NCBI RefSeq assembly: GCF_020037125.1
Contig: NZ_JAIQDG010000032.1
Location: forward strand, 61,786 to 125,785
Direction of reading: 5' to 3'
DNA: 64,000 bases
DNA from: Myxococcus sp. RHSTA-1-4
GTDB lineage: Bacteria > Myxococcota > Myxococcia > Myxococcales > Myxococcaceae
Made by a program: the position numbers and the translations under genes. Below the pieces are notes generated by a model that had not been told where the DNA came from, did no database searches, and saw only the letters and a list, made by a program, of their open reading frames with translations. Below, one piece after another: positions 8,898 through 22,409 of the stretch. Each line of letters begins with the position of its first letter. The stretch's first letter is position 1.

Positions 8898-10742
8898 CTA
8901 CTCGCCCGCGGCGCGCTCCTCGCGCTTGCGGTCGCGCTCGGCGCGGTAGCGCTCGCCCACGGCCAGCGCCTTCTTGCGCATGCGCACGGACTTGGGCGTC
9001 ACCTCGACCAGCTCGTCGTCGGCGATCCACTCCAGCGCCTTCTCCAGCCCCATCTCGCGGGGCGGGGTGAGGATGACGTTCTCGTCGCGGCCGGCGGCGC
9101 GGATGTTGGTGAGCTTCTTCTCGCGGCAGCAGTTGACGTTCAGCTCGGACGGGTGGGAGTGCTCGCCGATGATCATCCCCTCGTACACGGTGACGCCAGC
9201 GCCCACGAAGAGCTGGCCGCGCTCCTGGATGCTGAAGAGCGCGTAGGGCACGGTGTCGCCCAGGCGGTCGGAGACCATGGCCCCGTTCTGGCGCTTCGGG
9301 ATGTAGCCGAACCACGGCTCGTAGCCGTCGAACTGGCTGCTCATGATGCCCTCACCGCGGGTGATGGTGAGGAACTCCGACCGGAAGCCGATGAGGCCGC
9401 GGGCGGGGATGCGGAACTGGAGGCGGGTGCGCCCCGAGCCCAGGCTCGCCATGTCCGTCATGCGGCCCTTGCGGGGCCCCAGGCGCTCAGTCACCACGCC
9501 CACGCTGGTCTCCGGCACGTCGCAGAAGAGCAGCTCCATGGGCTCGTGGACGACGCCGTCGATGGTCTTGGTGATGGGCTCCGGGTTGGAGGCCGTCAGC
9601 TCGTAGCCCTCGCGGCGCATGTTCTCGATGATGACGGCCAGGGCGAGCTCGCCACGGCCCACCACGCGGAACGCGTCGGGCGTCTCTGTGTCCTCCACGC
9701 GGACGGCCACGTTGCGGTAGGCCTCGCGGTACAGGCGCTCGCGCAGGTTGCGGGAGGTGACGAACTTGCCCTCCTTGCCCGCGAGCGGCCCGTCGTTGAC
9801 CTTGAAGATCATCATCATCGTGGGCTCGTCCACGGTGATGCGGGGCAGGGCCACCGGCTTCTCTGCGTCGCCGATGGTGTCACCGATGGACACGTCCTCG
9901 ATGCCGGCGATGGAGACGATCTCCCCGGGGCCCGCGTCCGCGATCTCCACGCGCTTCAGGCCGGAGAAGCCGTACAGCTTGACGATCTTGCCCGGCTGCA
10001 CCTTGCCGCCCTCGCGGACGACGGAGACGGGCATGTTGGGCGTCAGCCGGCCGGCCTGCACGCGGCCCACGGCCAGACGGCCCACGTAGTCGTCATAGTC
10101 CAGGTTGGCCACGAGCAGCTGCGGCGTCTTCTCGTCCGAGGCGGGCGGAGGCGGGATGTGGCTGATGATGGCGTCGAACAGCGGCTCCAGCGTCTTGCCC
10201 GGCACGTCCAGCTTCGTGGAGGCCTGGCCGTGGCGAGCCACGGTGTAGAGGACGGGCATCTCGAGCTGCTTATCGTCCGCGCCCAGGTCGATGTAGAGCG
10301 AGTAGACCTGATCGAGCACCTCGGGCGCGCGGGCGTCCTGGCGGTCGATCTTGTTGATGACCAGCACCGTCTTCAGGCCCATGCCCAGCGCCTTGCTGAG
10401 CACGAAGCGCGTCTGGGGCAGGGGACCCTCGGCGGCGTCCACCAGCAGCACGACGCCGTCCACGAGGCGCAGACCGCGCTCCACCTCACCACCGAAGTCG
10501 GCGTGACCCGGGGTGTCGATGATGTTGATCTGCATGCCCTTGTAGTTGACCGCGGTGTTCTTCGCGAGAATGGTGATGCCCTTCTCGCGCTCGAGGTCGT
10601 TCGAGTCCATCACCCGTTCGGCGACGTGCTCGTTGCTACGGAAGGTGCCCGCCTGGCGCAGCAGGTGGTCGACGAGCGTGGTCTTGCCATGGTCAACGTG
10701 GGCGACGATGGCGATGTTTCGGATGTTTTCGCGAGGAATCAT
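8898..10742 (-). CDS. typA: ribosome-associated GTPase TypA/BipA
   Basis: The ATG at 10742 gives 614 residues, the normal TypA length; an upstream extension of the frame has no family resemblance. The GTPase motifs are all present: G1 AHVDHGKTT (14-22), G3 DTPGHADFGGEV (about 81-92) and G4 NKID (about 135). Elongation-factor-like domains II, III and V follow, with the TypA-specific C-terminal domain (RGQLFVGAGVTVYEGMIIGE). TypA binds the 70S ribosome and helps ribosome assembly and stress adaptation. It stands alone on this strand, with about 256 bases before the next gene upstream. Identification is firm. Confidence 0.97.
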   Translation of the reverse strand: MIPRENIRNIAIVAHVDHGKTTLVDHLLRQAGTFRSNEHVAERVMDSNDLEREKGITILAKNTAVNYKGMQINIIDTPGHADFGGEVERGLRLVDGVVLLVDAAEGPLPQTRFVLSKALGMGLKTVLVINKIDRQDARAPEVLDQVYSLYIDLGADDKQLEMPVLYTVARHGQASTKLDVPGKTLEPLFDAIISHIPPPPASDEKTPQLLVANLDYDDYVGRLAVGRVQAGRLTPNMPVSVVREGGKVQPGKIVKLYGFSGLKRVEIADAGPGEIVSIAGIEDVSIGDTIGDAEKPVALPRITVDEPTMMMIFKVNDGPLAGKEGKFVTSRNLRERLYREAYRNVAVRVEDTETPDAFRVVGRGELALAVIIENMRREGYELTASNPEPITKTIDGVVHEPMELLFCDVPETSVGVVTERLGPRKGRMTDMASLGSGRTRLQFRIPARGLIGFRSEFLTITRGEGIMSSQFDGYEPWFGYIPKRQNGAMVSDRLGDTVPYALFSIQERGQLFVGAGVTVYEGMIIGEHSHPSELNVNCCREKKLTNIRAAGRDENVILTPPREMGLEKALEWIADDELVEVTPKSVRMRKKALAVGERYRAERDRKREERAAGE

Positions 10743-10998
10743 ACGGACCGAACTGTGATGAAGGTGGGGGAGCGCCCGAAGCGCCCGGGGCTTCCGAACC
10801 CCACTGGAACCCGGAAGGCGGGCGCTTATATGCCGCGAGTGCGCCCCCTGCAATGAGCGTGGAAGGCCGCCCACCAGGCAGGCGGGTCCTACCTCCGGGT
10901 AGGATGCCCTCGCCGTACTCCGGCCTTCAACCCGCGAGGAGGCCGTTTTCACCCCGCTCCGGGCCCGTCACCCGGCGTTCACCCGGCCGTCACCCGGC

Positions 10999-11942
10999 TC
11001 AGGAGCCGGGGGCCGTCCCCCTCGCGTCCACGACGAAGGGTGGGTGGGGGCCAGCGGAGGTGCGCACGCCCAGCCGCTCGCGGAGGAAGCGCTCCACCCG
11101 CAGCTCCACCAGCCCGGGGGCCTCCAGGGGGGCGGTGTGGGTGCCCTCGGGGATGGACAGCAGCTCCGCGCCGGGAATCCGGGCGGCCATCTTCCGGGAA
11201 ATCCACCCGGGGGTGAAGTTGTCGCGCTCCCCGGAGATGACGAGCGTGGGCACGTCCACGTGGGGCAGGTGGTCCCACGCGGTGTGCTCGGACAGCGACT
11301 CCAGGGTGCGTACGAAGACCCCGGGGTCCATCCGGGCCAGGTGGTCGAAGTAGGGGGCCAGGTCGTTCCGGGCGATGCGCTCGCGGTTCATCTCCAGCGT
11401 AATCGCGAGCTGCACGGTCAGCTCCGTGCGGAGCGCGGCGTGGATGATGCGGGCGGACTGCTGGGGGTAGCGCTCCACCACGCGGCGGATGAGGGGGAAG
11501 AGGCGCTTGAGGACGGTGGAGTCGTGGAAGGTGTCCAGCGGGTTGCCGTAGCTGCCACAGATGAGGACGAGCCCGCAGACGCGGCTGGCGTAGCGGCGGT
11601 GGAACTCCAGCGCCACCTGGACGCCCATGGAGTGGCCGAAGAGGACGGCGCGCTCCAGCCCCGCGGCGTCCATGATGCGCTGCAGGTCGTCGCACGTGTA
11701 GAGCATGCCCACGCGTGAGCGGTTGGCCGGGTTGCCCGAGCGGCCATGGCCCCGGTAGTGCCAGCGCAGCACGCGGTGGCGGCGGGCGAGGTACGGGGAC
11801 AGGTACTTCCAGGCGAAGCCGTCGCAGCCCAGGCCGTCGCAGAGCACCATGCCCGGCAGGCCGTCACCGGTGACCTGGTAGTACAGCTCCGCCCCGTCGG
11901 GGACGCGCAGGCGGTCCTGGCGGAAGTAGAGGGCCTCGGGGC

Positions 11943-11946
<4 letters not shown>
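10999..11946 (-). CDS. alpha/beta hydrolase
   Basis: The 315-residue protein has the alpha/beta hydrolase fold: an HYRGHGRS segment (63-70) near the oxyanion region, the nucleophile elbow GHSMG (Ser106), an acid in VISGERDNFTP and a late His in EGTHTAPLE. No signal peptide is present, so it is probably cytoplasmic. The substrate cannot be read from sequence; esterase, lactonase or haloperoxidase-like activity are all possible. Its ATG overlaps the stop of the upstream sigma-54 activator (ATGA), so the two are translationally coupled. This suggests that the hydrolase acts on, or shares a pathway with, whatever the regulator senses. Confidence 0.85.
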
Positions 11947-13526
<1,580 letters not shown>

Positions 13527-13636
13527 CCCCACCTCCGTGCGCCCCCTCGCTCGGGGCTGGGGACACCGGCTCGCCGGAAATCGATTCCTCGCCACTCATA
13601 CCCCATGACCGGGCTTTATCCGCACCTCTCTCTCCC

Positions 13637-14647
13637 GTGACTACTTCCACTCACATGCGCGGCGGGGCAGGGCATGACCACGAGCACGAGCACGGCGAGG
13701 GGCATGACCACCCTCATCACCACCATCACGGGCATGGGCACGGGCATGGGCACGGCCCCCGGAAGGGGGGCCTGGCGGAGGAGCGCCGGAAGGACCGGAG
13801 CCGGCTCGTATTCGCCCTGGTCCTGACGGCCACCATCGCCCTGGCGGAGGCGGTGGGGGGCTGGATGACGAACTCGCTGGCCCTCATGTCGGACGCGGGC
13901 CACATGCTGACGGACGTGTCCGCGCTGGCGCTGAGCCTGCTGGCGCTCTGGTTCGCGGGCAGGCCGGCGGACGTGAAGAAGACGTACGGCTACTACCGGA
14001 TGGAGATCCTCAGCGCGCTGCTCAACGGCGTGCTGCTGCTGGGCATCACCGGCTACATCCTCTTCGAGGCCTGGGAGCGCTTCCGCGCCCCGGCCCCGGT
14101 GGACCTGAAGCCCATGGCCCTGGTGGCCACGGTGGGCCTGCTGGCCAACCTGGGGGCCCTGGGTTTCCTGCACCGCACGCATTCCATGAACGTGCGCGGC
14201 GCGTTCCTCCACGTGCTGGGGGACACGCTGTCGTCGGTGGGCGTGCTGATTGGCGCGGGCATCATGGCGCTGACCGGCTGGTTCGTGGTGGACCCCCTCA
14301 TCTCGGTGGTCATCTCCGGCGTCATCGTGGTGGGCGCGGTGCGCCTGGTGCGCGACGCGGTGGACGTGCTGATGGAGGCGGTGCCGGCGCACGTGGACAT
14401 GGCGCAGATCCGCGAGTTGATGCTGCGCGTGCAGGGCGTGACGGCCGTGCACGACCTGCACGTGTGGACCATCTCCAGCGGCGTCTACGCGCTGTCCGCG
14501 CACCTGGTGGTGCAGGACCCCATGGTCTGCAACAACGACGAGATCCTCTCGGCGGTGAAGCACGACCTGTTCGACCGCTTCGGCATCGACCACACCACCA
14601 TCCAGATAGAGAGCGAGACCTACGCCCACCTGGGCGAGGTGCACTGA
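13637..14647 (+). CDS. CDF-family divalent metal (Zn/Co/Cd type) exporter
   Basis: The protein has about 336 residues if GTG 13637 is the start, or 330 from ATG 13655; neither has a clear ribosome site. The cytoplasmic N-terminus is exceptionally His-rich (positions 13-40, with HPHHHHH and HGHGHGHGHG), typical of zinc-handling CDF proteins. Six membrane segments follow, with the paired metal sites SDAGHMLTD in TM2 and HVLGDTLSS in TM5, then the cytoplasmic ferredoxin-like C-terminal domain. It resembles CzcD/ZitB and would export Zn2+ or similar ions using the proton gradient. It is divergent from the PocR activator with 110 bases between them. Confidence 0.93.
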   Translation: MTTSTHMRGGAGHDHEHEHGEGHDHPHHHHHGHGHGHGHGPRKGGLAEERRKDRSRLVFALVLTATIALAEAVGGWMTNSLALMSDAGHMLTDVSALALSLLALWFAGRPADVKKTYGYYRMEILSALLNGVLLLGITGYILFEAWERFRAPAPVDLKPMALVATVGLLANLGALGFLHRTHSMNVRGAFLHVLGDTLSSVGVLIGAGIMALTGWFVVDPLISVVISGVIVVGAVRLVRDAVDVLMEAVPAHVDMAQIRELMLRVQGVTAVHDLHVWTISSGVYALSAHLVVQDPMVCNNDEILSAVKHDLFDRFGIDHTTIQIESETYAHLGEVH

Positions 14648-14833
14648 GGCGTCGCGTGACTCCACGCCCGGGGCCCGCGGTGGCTTCCCGGGGGGCGCGG
14701 CGCCGGAAGGCGGAGCCATGGGGGCGCGTGGGCCGGTCCCTGGCTCGCGCATCCCCGGTGCCCGTGACGCAGCGGACGCTCGCGGCGGGTTCACCTTGCA
14801 CCGCTGGGGCGGGCGGACAATCCTCGGCGGTCC

Positions 14834-15871
14834 ATGAGCGTGCTGGACAAGGTGCTGACGTTGCGGCCGGGGAACACCGTGGCGAGGGTGGGCGCCGGTT
14901 CGCGCATCCCCATCCTCGACCCGAAGGAGCTGCTGCGCGCCCTGGGGCGCGCGCCGGTGGCCCTGCCGTGCCTGCCGGTCCAGGCGAAGGCGGCGCTGCC
15001 GGGGCTGCTGCGCGCGGCCCGGGCGGAGGACGCGGCGCTGGGGCTGGCGTGCCCGCACCCGCTGGCGGACCGGGGCGCGGCGGAGCGCTTCGTGACGGCG
15101 GTGCATGAGGCGGCGGTGGAGGCCGGGCACTCGCGCCCCCTGTTCCTCCAGGCCGGGCCGGTGCGCGTCACCCGGGTGGACGGCGACGCGCTGGGCCCCG
15201 TCCAGGAGGGCCTCTTCCGGGTGGTGGACGCGGGCTTCACGCTGGTGTCGCTGGACCTGTCCCGGCTGGACTCGTACGCGGCGGTGGAGGCGCTGAACGT
15301 GCTGGCGGGCCCGGTGTCCGAGCGCGAGCTGTCGCTGGAGCTGACGGCCCCGGCCCCCTCCGGTGGGGAGCCGCTGGACGCGTACCGGACGCTGCTGGAG
15401 GGGCTGAAGCAGTGGAAGGTGCCGGTGCGCTTCGTCCGGATATCGGCGGCGGCGCTGGGCCCGGGGGAGCCGGACGTGGCCCTGCTGCGGCAACTGGTGG
15501 AGGTGGCCGCTGACTATGACGCGGTGGTGACGGTGGGGGAGGTGGGCCCGGGGCTTCCCCAGGTGCTGCCCACCTATGTGGCGGCCGGGGTGCGCAAGGT
15601 GGACTGCGTGGGCGGCTTCGAGCGGCTCTCGCTGGGGGCCTGGCCCGCGGAGGTCCGCGCGAGCGTGGAGGAGAAGGCGGCCGCCGCGGGGCTGCCCCCG
15701 GGAGAGCTGCTCAGCGTCCTGGAGGAGCAACTGCCCCCGCTGGAGCCGGCCGCGAGCGAGCGCCTGGAGGCGCTGTCCTTCGCGGAGGCCGTGGAGGTGG
15801 TCTCCGGCCTGGGCGCCACCCGCACGGGAATGCCCGCCATGCGCTTCCTCGCGCAGAACCGGGGCGAGTAG
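14834..15871 (+). CDS. class II aldolase-like TIM-barrel protein, probably non-catalytic
   Basis: This 345-residue protein starts at an ATG 26 codons' distance before any alternative and ends 26 bases before rsmD. The layout resembles class II fructose/tagatose-bisphosphate aldolases: PLFLQAGP sits where LHLDHG is expected, VDAGFTLVSLDLSRLDS corresponds to the 'GFTSVMIDGS' strand, and LSLELTAP to the 'VEAELG' strand. The zinc-binding His of the first motif is replaced by Ala. The similarity is by eye and weak, so it may equally be an unrelated beta/alpha barrel. It is probably cotranscribed with rsmD and coaD. I propose no reaction. Confidence 0.6.
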   Translation: MSVLDKVLTLRPGNTVARVGAGSRIPILDPKELLRALGRAPVALPCLPVQAKAALPGLLRAARAEDAALGLACPHPLADRGAAERFVTAVHEAAVEAGHSRPLFLQAGPVRVTRVDGDALGPVQEGLFRVVDAGFTLVSLDLSRLDSYAAVEALNVLAGPVSERELSLELTAPAPSGGEPLDAYRTLLEGLKQWKVPVRFVRISAAALGPGEPDVALLRQLVEVAADYDAVVTVGEVGPGLPQVLPTYVAAGVRKVDCVGGFERLSLGAWPAEVRASVEEKAAAAGLPPGELLSVLEEQLPPLEPAASERLEALSFAEAVEVVSGLGATRTGMPAMRFLAQNRGE

Positions 15872-15897
15872 CCGCCAGCCGGTGTAGAAGGCTCCCC

Positions 15898-16455
15898 ATG
15901 CGAATCGTCGCAGGCACCGCGAAGGGCCGCGCGCTGGCAGGCCCGAAGCCGACGTCCCGGCACATCCGTCCCACGGCGGACCGTGTCCGGGAGACGCTCT
16001 TCAACGTCCTGGGGCAGTTCCTGGACGGCCAGAGCGTGCTGGACCTGTACGCCGGCACCGGGGCCCTGGGGCTGGAGGCCGTGTCCCGCGGCGCCGGGCG
16101 GGCGGTGCTGGTGGACCAGGACCGCGAGGCCCAGGCGCTCTGCCGGCAGAACACGGAATTCCTGGGCTTCACGTCCCAGGTGGAACTCCTCGCCCAGCCG
16201 GTGGCCCGGGCGCTGGAGGCGCTGGGGCGGCGGGGGGAGCGCTTCGAGCTCATCTTCGCGGACCCGCCCTACGCGGCGCGGGTGGTGGAGTCGGTGCTGG
16301 ACGGGGTGGTGGGGGCGGGGCTGCTGGCCCCCTCCGGCATGGTGGTGGTGGAGCACGACAAGCGCGAGGCGGCACCGGACACCCATGCCGGCCTCACCCG
16401 CGAGGACCAGCGCCGGTTCGGGGACACCCTGGTGAGCTTCTACCGGGCACCCTGA
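15898..16455 (+). CDS. rsmD: 16S rRNA (guanine966-N2)-methyltransferase RsmD
   Basis: The 185-residue length fits the family. The start MRIVAGTAKGR is the typical RsmD N-terminus, followed by RPTADRVRETLFN, the SAM-binding VLDLYAGTGALGLEA (about 49-63) and the catalytic N6/N2-type motif DPPY (122-125). RsmD methylates G966 of 16S rRNA during 30S assembly. It is followed 44 bases later by coaD, a pairing conserved in many bacteria, which supports both calls. Confidence 0.95.
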   Translation: MRIVAGTAKGRALAGPKPTSRHIRPTADRVRETLFNVLGQFLDGQSVLDLYAGTGALGLEAVSRGAGRAVLVDQDREAQALCRQNTEFLGFTSQVELLAQPVARALEALGRRGERFELIFADPPYAARVVESVLDGVVGAGLLAPSGMVVVEHDKREAAPDTHAGLTREDQRRFGDTLVSFYRAP

Positions 16456-16499
16456 CATTCCTTGACCCACATCCGGGGGCGTCCGATGCTCACGGGTGC

Positions 16500-16985
16500 A
16501 TGCCGGTCGCCATCTATCCTGGTTCCTTCGATCCGCTCACCAACGGGCATCTGAGCCTCATCCAGCGCAGCCTGAAGATGTTCGATCGGCTCATCGTGGC
16601 CATCGCGGTGAACCCGAAGAAGACGCCCCTCTTCACCGAGGACGAGCGGCGCCAGCTCATCCGGGACGCGTGTGGCAACGACCCGAGGGTGGAGGTGGAC
16701 GCCTTCCACGGGCTGCTGGTGGACTACGTGAAGCGGCGCAACGCGGGCGTCATCGTCCGCGGGCTGCGCGCGGTGTCCGACTTCGAATACGAGTTCCAGC
16801 TCGCCAACATGAACCGGAAGCTGGCGCCCGACATCGAGACCGTCTTCATGATGACGGGTGAGGACTACTTCTACATCTCCTCCCAGCTCGTCCGGGAGGT
16901 GGCCTCCTTCGGCGGCGACGTCACGGGGCTGGTACCCGACAACGTGCACCAGAAGCTGAAGGCGAAGTTCGCTGGCCGGAAGTAG
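16500..16985 (+). CDS. coaD: pantetheine-phosphate adenylyltransferase (CoA synthesis)
   Basis: The 161-residue protein has the nucleotidyltransferase signature GSFDPLTNGH (8-17, His17 catalytic), the substrate segment VDYVKRRNAGVIVRGLRAVSD, and the C-terminal ISSQLVREVASFGGD motif. It transfers AMP from ATP to 4'-phosphopantetheine, the step before dephospho-CoA kinase. Size, motifs and the rsmD neighbour all agree. The start is an ATG 44 bases after the rsmD stop with no strong ribosome site. Confidence 0.97.
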   Translation: MPVAIYPGSFDPLTNGHLSLIQRSLKMFDRLIVAIAVNPKKTPLFTEDERRQLIRDACGNDPRVEVDAFHGLLVDYVKRRNAGVIVRGLRAVSDFEYEFQLANMNRKLAPDIETVFMMTGEDYFYISSQLVREVASFGGDVTGLVPDNVHQKLKAKFAGRK

Positions 16986-17034
16986 CGCGCTCTCCTCTTG
17001 TCCGCGCGGGCGCTCCCGGGCTACGCAAGCAGCC

Positions 17035-18225
17035 ATGAAACTCGCCCGCAGGCTTCAGGCCATCAAGCCGTCCCCGACGCTCGCTCTCAACTCGCGCGCC
17101 AAGGCGCTCGCCGCCCAGGGTGTGGACGTGGTGGTGCTGGCCGCCGGGGAGCCGGACTTCGACACCCCGGACTACGTGAAGCAGGCCGCGGTGGAGGCGA
17201 TTCGCTCGGGCTTCACCAAGTACACGCCCACCAACGGCATCCTCGAGCTGCGTGAGGCCGTCTGCCGCAAGCTGGAGCGGGAGAACGGGCTGAAGTACAT
17301 GCCGGACCAGGTGCTCATCACCGCCGGCGGCAAGCAGGCCCTCTACAACTTCTGCCAGGCCGTGCTGGACGAGGGGGACGAGGTCATCATCTTCGCCCCC
17401 TACTGGGTCAGCTACCCGGACATGGTGCACCTTGCGGGCGCCACCCCCGTCATCGTCCCCACGCGCGAGGAGGACGGCTTCGCGCCGGACCCGGACGCCC
17501 TGCGCCGCGCGCTCACCCCGCGCACGCGCGCCGTCATCATCAACAGCCCGGGCAACCCCACCGGCGCCGTCTACTCGCGCGCCGCGCTGGAGGGCATCGC
17601 CGAGGTGCTGCGCCCGCACGACTGCTTCATCATCACGGACGACATCTACGAGAAGCTCCTCTACACCAGCGAGCGGCTGGGCATCAGCGACGTGGCGCCG
17701 GACCTGGTGCCCCGGCTGGTCGTCACCAACGCCCTCAGCAAGTCGCACGCGATGACGGGCTGGCGCATGGGCTACGTGGCGGGGCCGAAGCCGCTGGTGT
17801 CCGCCATGCAGCTCGTGCAGGACCAGTCCACCTCCAACGCCTCCTCCATCGGCCAGAAGGCCGCGCTCGCCGCGCTCAACGGGCCGCCGGACACCATCAC
17901 CACCATGGTGGCGGAGTACCGCGTGCGCCGGGACTTCTTCGTGGAGGGACTCAACGCGCTGGACGGCATCCGCTGCCGGATGCCGGAGGGGGCCTTCTAC
18001 GCGTTCGCGGACGTGCGGGGCCTCTACGGCCGCAGCTTCAAGGGCAAGCCGGTGACGGGCTCCATGCAGCTGTCGGAAATCCTCCTGGACGAGTTCCGCG
18101 TCGCCGCCGTGCCGGGAGACCCGTTCGGCGCGGAGGGCTACATCCGCATGAGCTTCGCCACCTCGCGCGAGGTGCTGCGCAAGGGGCTGGTGCGCCTGGG
18201 TGAGCTGGTCCAGGCCCTGCGCTGA
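17035..18225 (+). CDS. class I pyridoxal-phosphate aminotransferase (aspartate aminotransferase type)
   Basis: The 396-residue protein matches the Ib subgroup of aspartate aminotransferases: LAAGEPDFDTPDYVK near the N-terminus, NSPGNPTGAVY, DDIYEKL, and the PLP-binding lysine Lys236 in NALSKSHAMTGWRMGY, with the C-terminal Arg region RMSFA. The likely reaction is amino exchange between aspartate (or a related amino acid) and 2-oxoglutarate. Substrate range within this subgroup varies, so I give no gene symbol. It lies 49 bases downstream of coaD and converges on the next gene, two bases from its stop. Confidence 0.93.
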   Translation: MKLARRLQAIKPSPTLALNSRAKALAAQGVDVVVLAAGEPDFDTPDYVKQAAVEAIRSGFTKYTPTNGILELREAVCRKLERENGLKYMPDQVLITAGGKQALYNFCQAVLDEGDEVIIFAPYWVSYPDMVHLAGATPVIVPTREEDGFAPDPDALRRALTPRTRAVIINSPGNPTGAVYSRAALEGIAEVLRPHDCFIITDDIYEKLLYTSERLGISDVAPDLVPRLVVTNALSKSHAMTGWRMGYVAGPKPLVSAMQLVQDQSTSNASSIGQKAALAALNGPPDTITTMVAEYRVRRDFFVEGLNALDGIRCRMPEGAFYAFADVRGLYGRSFKGKPVTGSMQLSEILLDEFRVAAVPGDPFGAEGYIRMSFATSREVLRKGLVRLGELVQALR

Positions 18226-18227
18226 CC

Positions 18228-18941
18228 TCAGTCCGTGTAGGCGAAGGCGCGGAACTCGTCGCGGTACGGACGGAAGAGGAAGACGCCGGGGCGGCCGGAG
18301 AGGTTGCCCACGGCGGCCCAGATGTCCTTCTGGTTGCGCAGGTCCAGCCCCAGCCGGGCCGGCGCCTTGCCGTACTTCTTCTCCATGTCCTCCAGCCTCA
18401 GCACCTCGATGTCATAGAGGGTGATGAGGTCCGTGCGCTTGAGCCGGAGCTGCTTCAGCCACGCCACCACCAGCTCCTCGGGCGTGGCGTACCGCTTGTC
18501 CTCGAGCTGGAAGGGGTACATCAGCTCGCCGGCGGCGCTGCGGACATCCCCGGTGAGCAGGCTCTGGAAGAGGAAGCGGGCGCTGGCCTGGATGTCCTGC
18601 CGTGCCCGCTCCTCGGCGGGGACCTCGGGCTGGTTCGCCGGGTGGGCCTCGGGAGGAAGCGAGGGCATGCCCGGCGGCTCGGCGGGCGGGACAGGCTTCG
18701 CCACCGGAGCGGCGGGACTGGCCGGCGCTGGAGCCGTGGCCGGCTTGCGTGCCCGGGGAGTGGGCGCCGGGGCAGTGGGCGTGGGTGCCGGCGACTCAGC
18801 GGCGGGCGTGGGCGCCGGGGCCGCGGCTTCCGGAGTGGGCGTGGGGGCGGGAGCGGCGGCCTCCGGAGCGTCGGTGGCGGGGGCCTGGGCGAAGGACGTG
18901 GGCGCGAGTGAGACGAGCAGGGCCAGGAACCGGCGGCGCAT
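18228..18941 (-). CDS. exported protein with long Pro/Ala/Thr-rich spacer, function unknown
   Basis: The ATG at 18941 has GGAGG 5 bases upstream and gives 237 residues. It starts with a signal peptide (MRRRFLALLVSLAPTSFAQA). Residues about 20-110 are a disordered spacer built on 'PAPTP' and 'EAAAP' units. The C-terminal 125 residues form a compact domain (SARFLFQSLLTGDVRSAAGE, LKRTDLITLYDIEVLRLEDM) that ends FRPYRDEFRAFAYTD. The globular domain resembles small uncharacterised periplasmic domains of myxobacteria, but I recognise no named family. The spacer would let the domain reach across the periplasm or cell wall. It is divergent from carB. Confidence 0.85.
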   Translation of the reverse strand: MRRRFLALLVSLAPTSFAQAPATDAPEAAAPAPTPTPEAAAPAPTPAAESPAPTPTAPAPTPRARKPATAPAPASPAAPVAKPVPPAEPPGMPSLPPEAHPANQPEVPAEERARQDIQASARFLFQSLLTGDVRSAAGELMYPFQLEDKRYATPEELVVAWLKQLRLKRTDLITLYDIEVLRLEDMEKKYGKAPARLGLDLRNQKDIWAAVGNLSGRPGVFLFRPYRDEFRAFAYTD

Positions 18942-19064
18942 GGAACCTCCGAAAGCGCCGGAGCGTAGCAGAGGACGGTGGATGGGGCCCGGGCTCCTTG
19001 CGAGCGGGCGGCCCCGCATACATTCCGTGCATGTGGGGTCGGACGTTGGTATGGGGGCCTCCCG

Positions 19065-22331
<3,267 letters not shown>

Positions 22332-22358
22332 CGATTCATTCCCCGTGAAGTGACGCGC

Positions 22359-22389
22359 GCGGCCCCGCTCCTCCTGGGAGTGGGGCCGC
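22359..22389. terminator. terminator between convergent carB and Old Yellow Enzyme gene
   Basis: A 13-bp stem with one G-T pair (22359-22371 with 22377-22389) and a five-base loop, TCCTG, lies 28 bases after the carB stop and 20 bases after the opposite gene's stop. It is symmetric and could serve both genes. Confidence 0.75.
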
Positions 22390-22409
22390 ATGCGTTTGGG
22401 GGGCCGGCG

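Noticed and set aside
10967..10998. Three short (G)TCACCCGGC repeats after the hydrolase stop
   Set aside because: They are only 9-10 bases long and lie next to a coding end in GC-rich DNA; too little for a functional claim.
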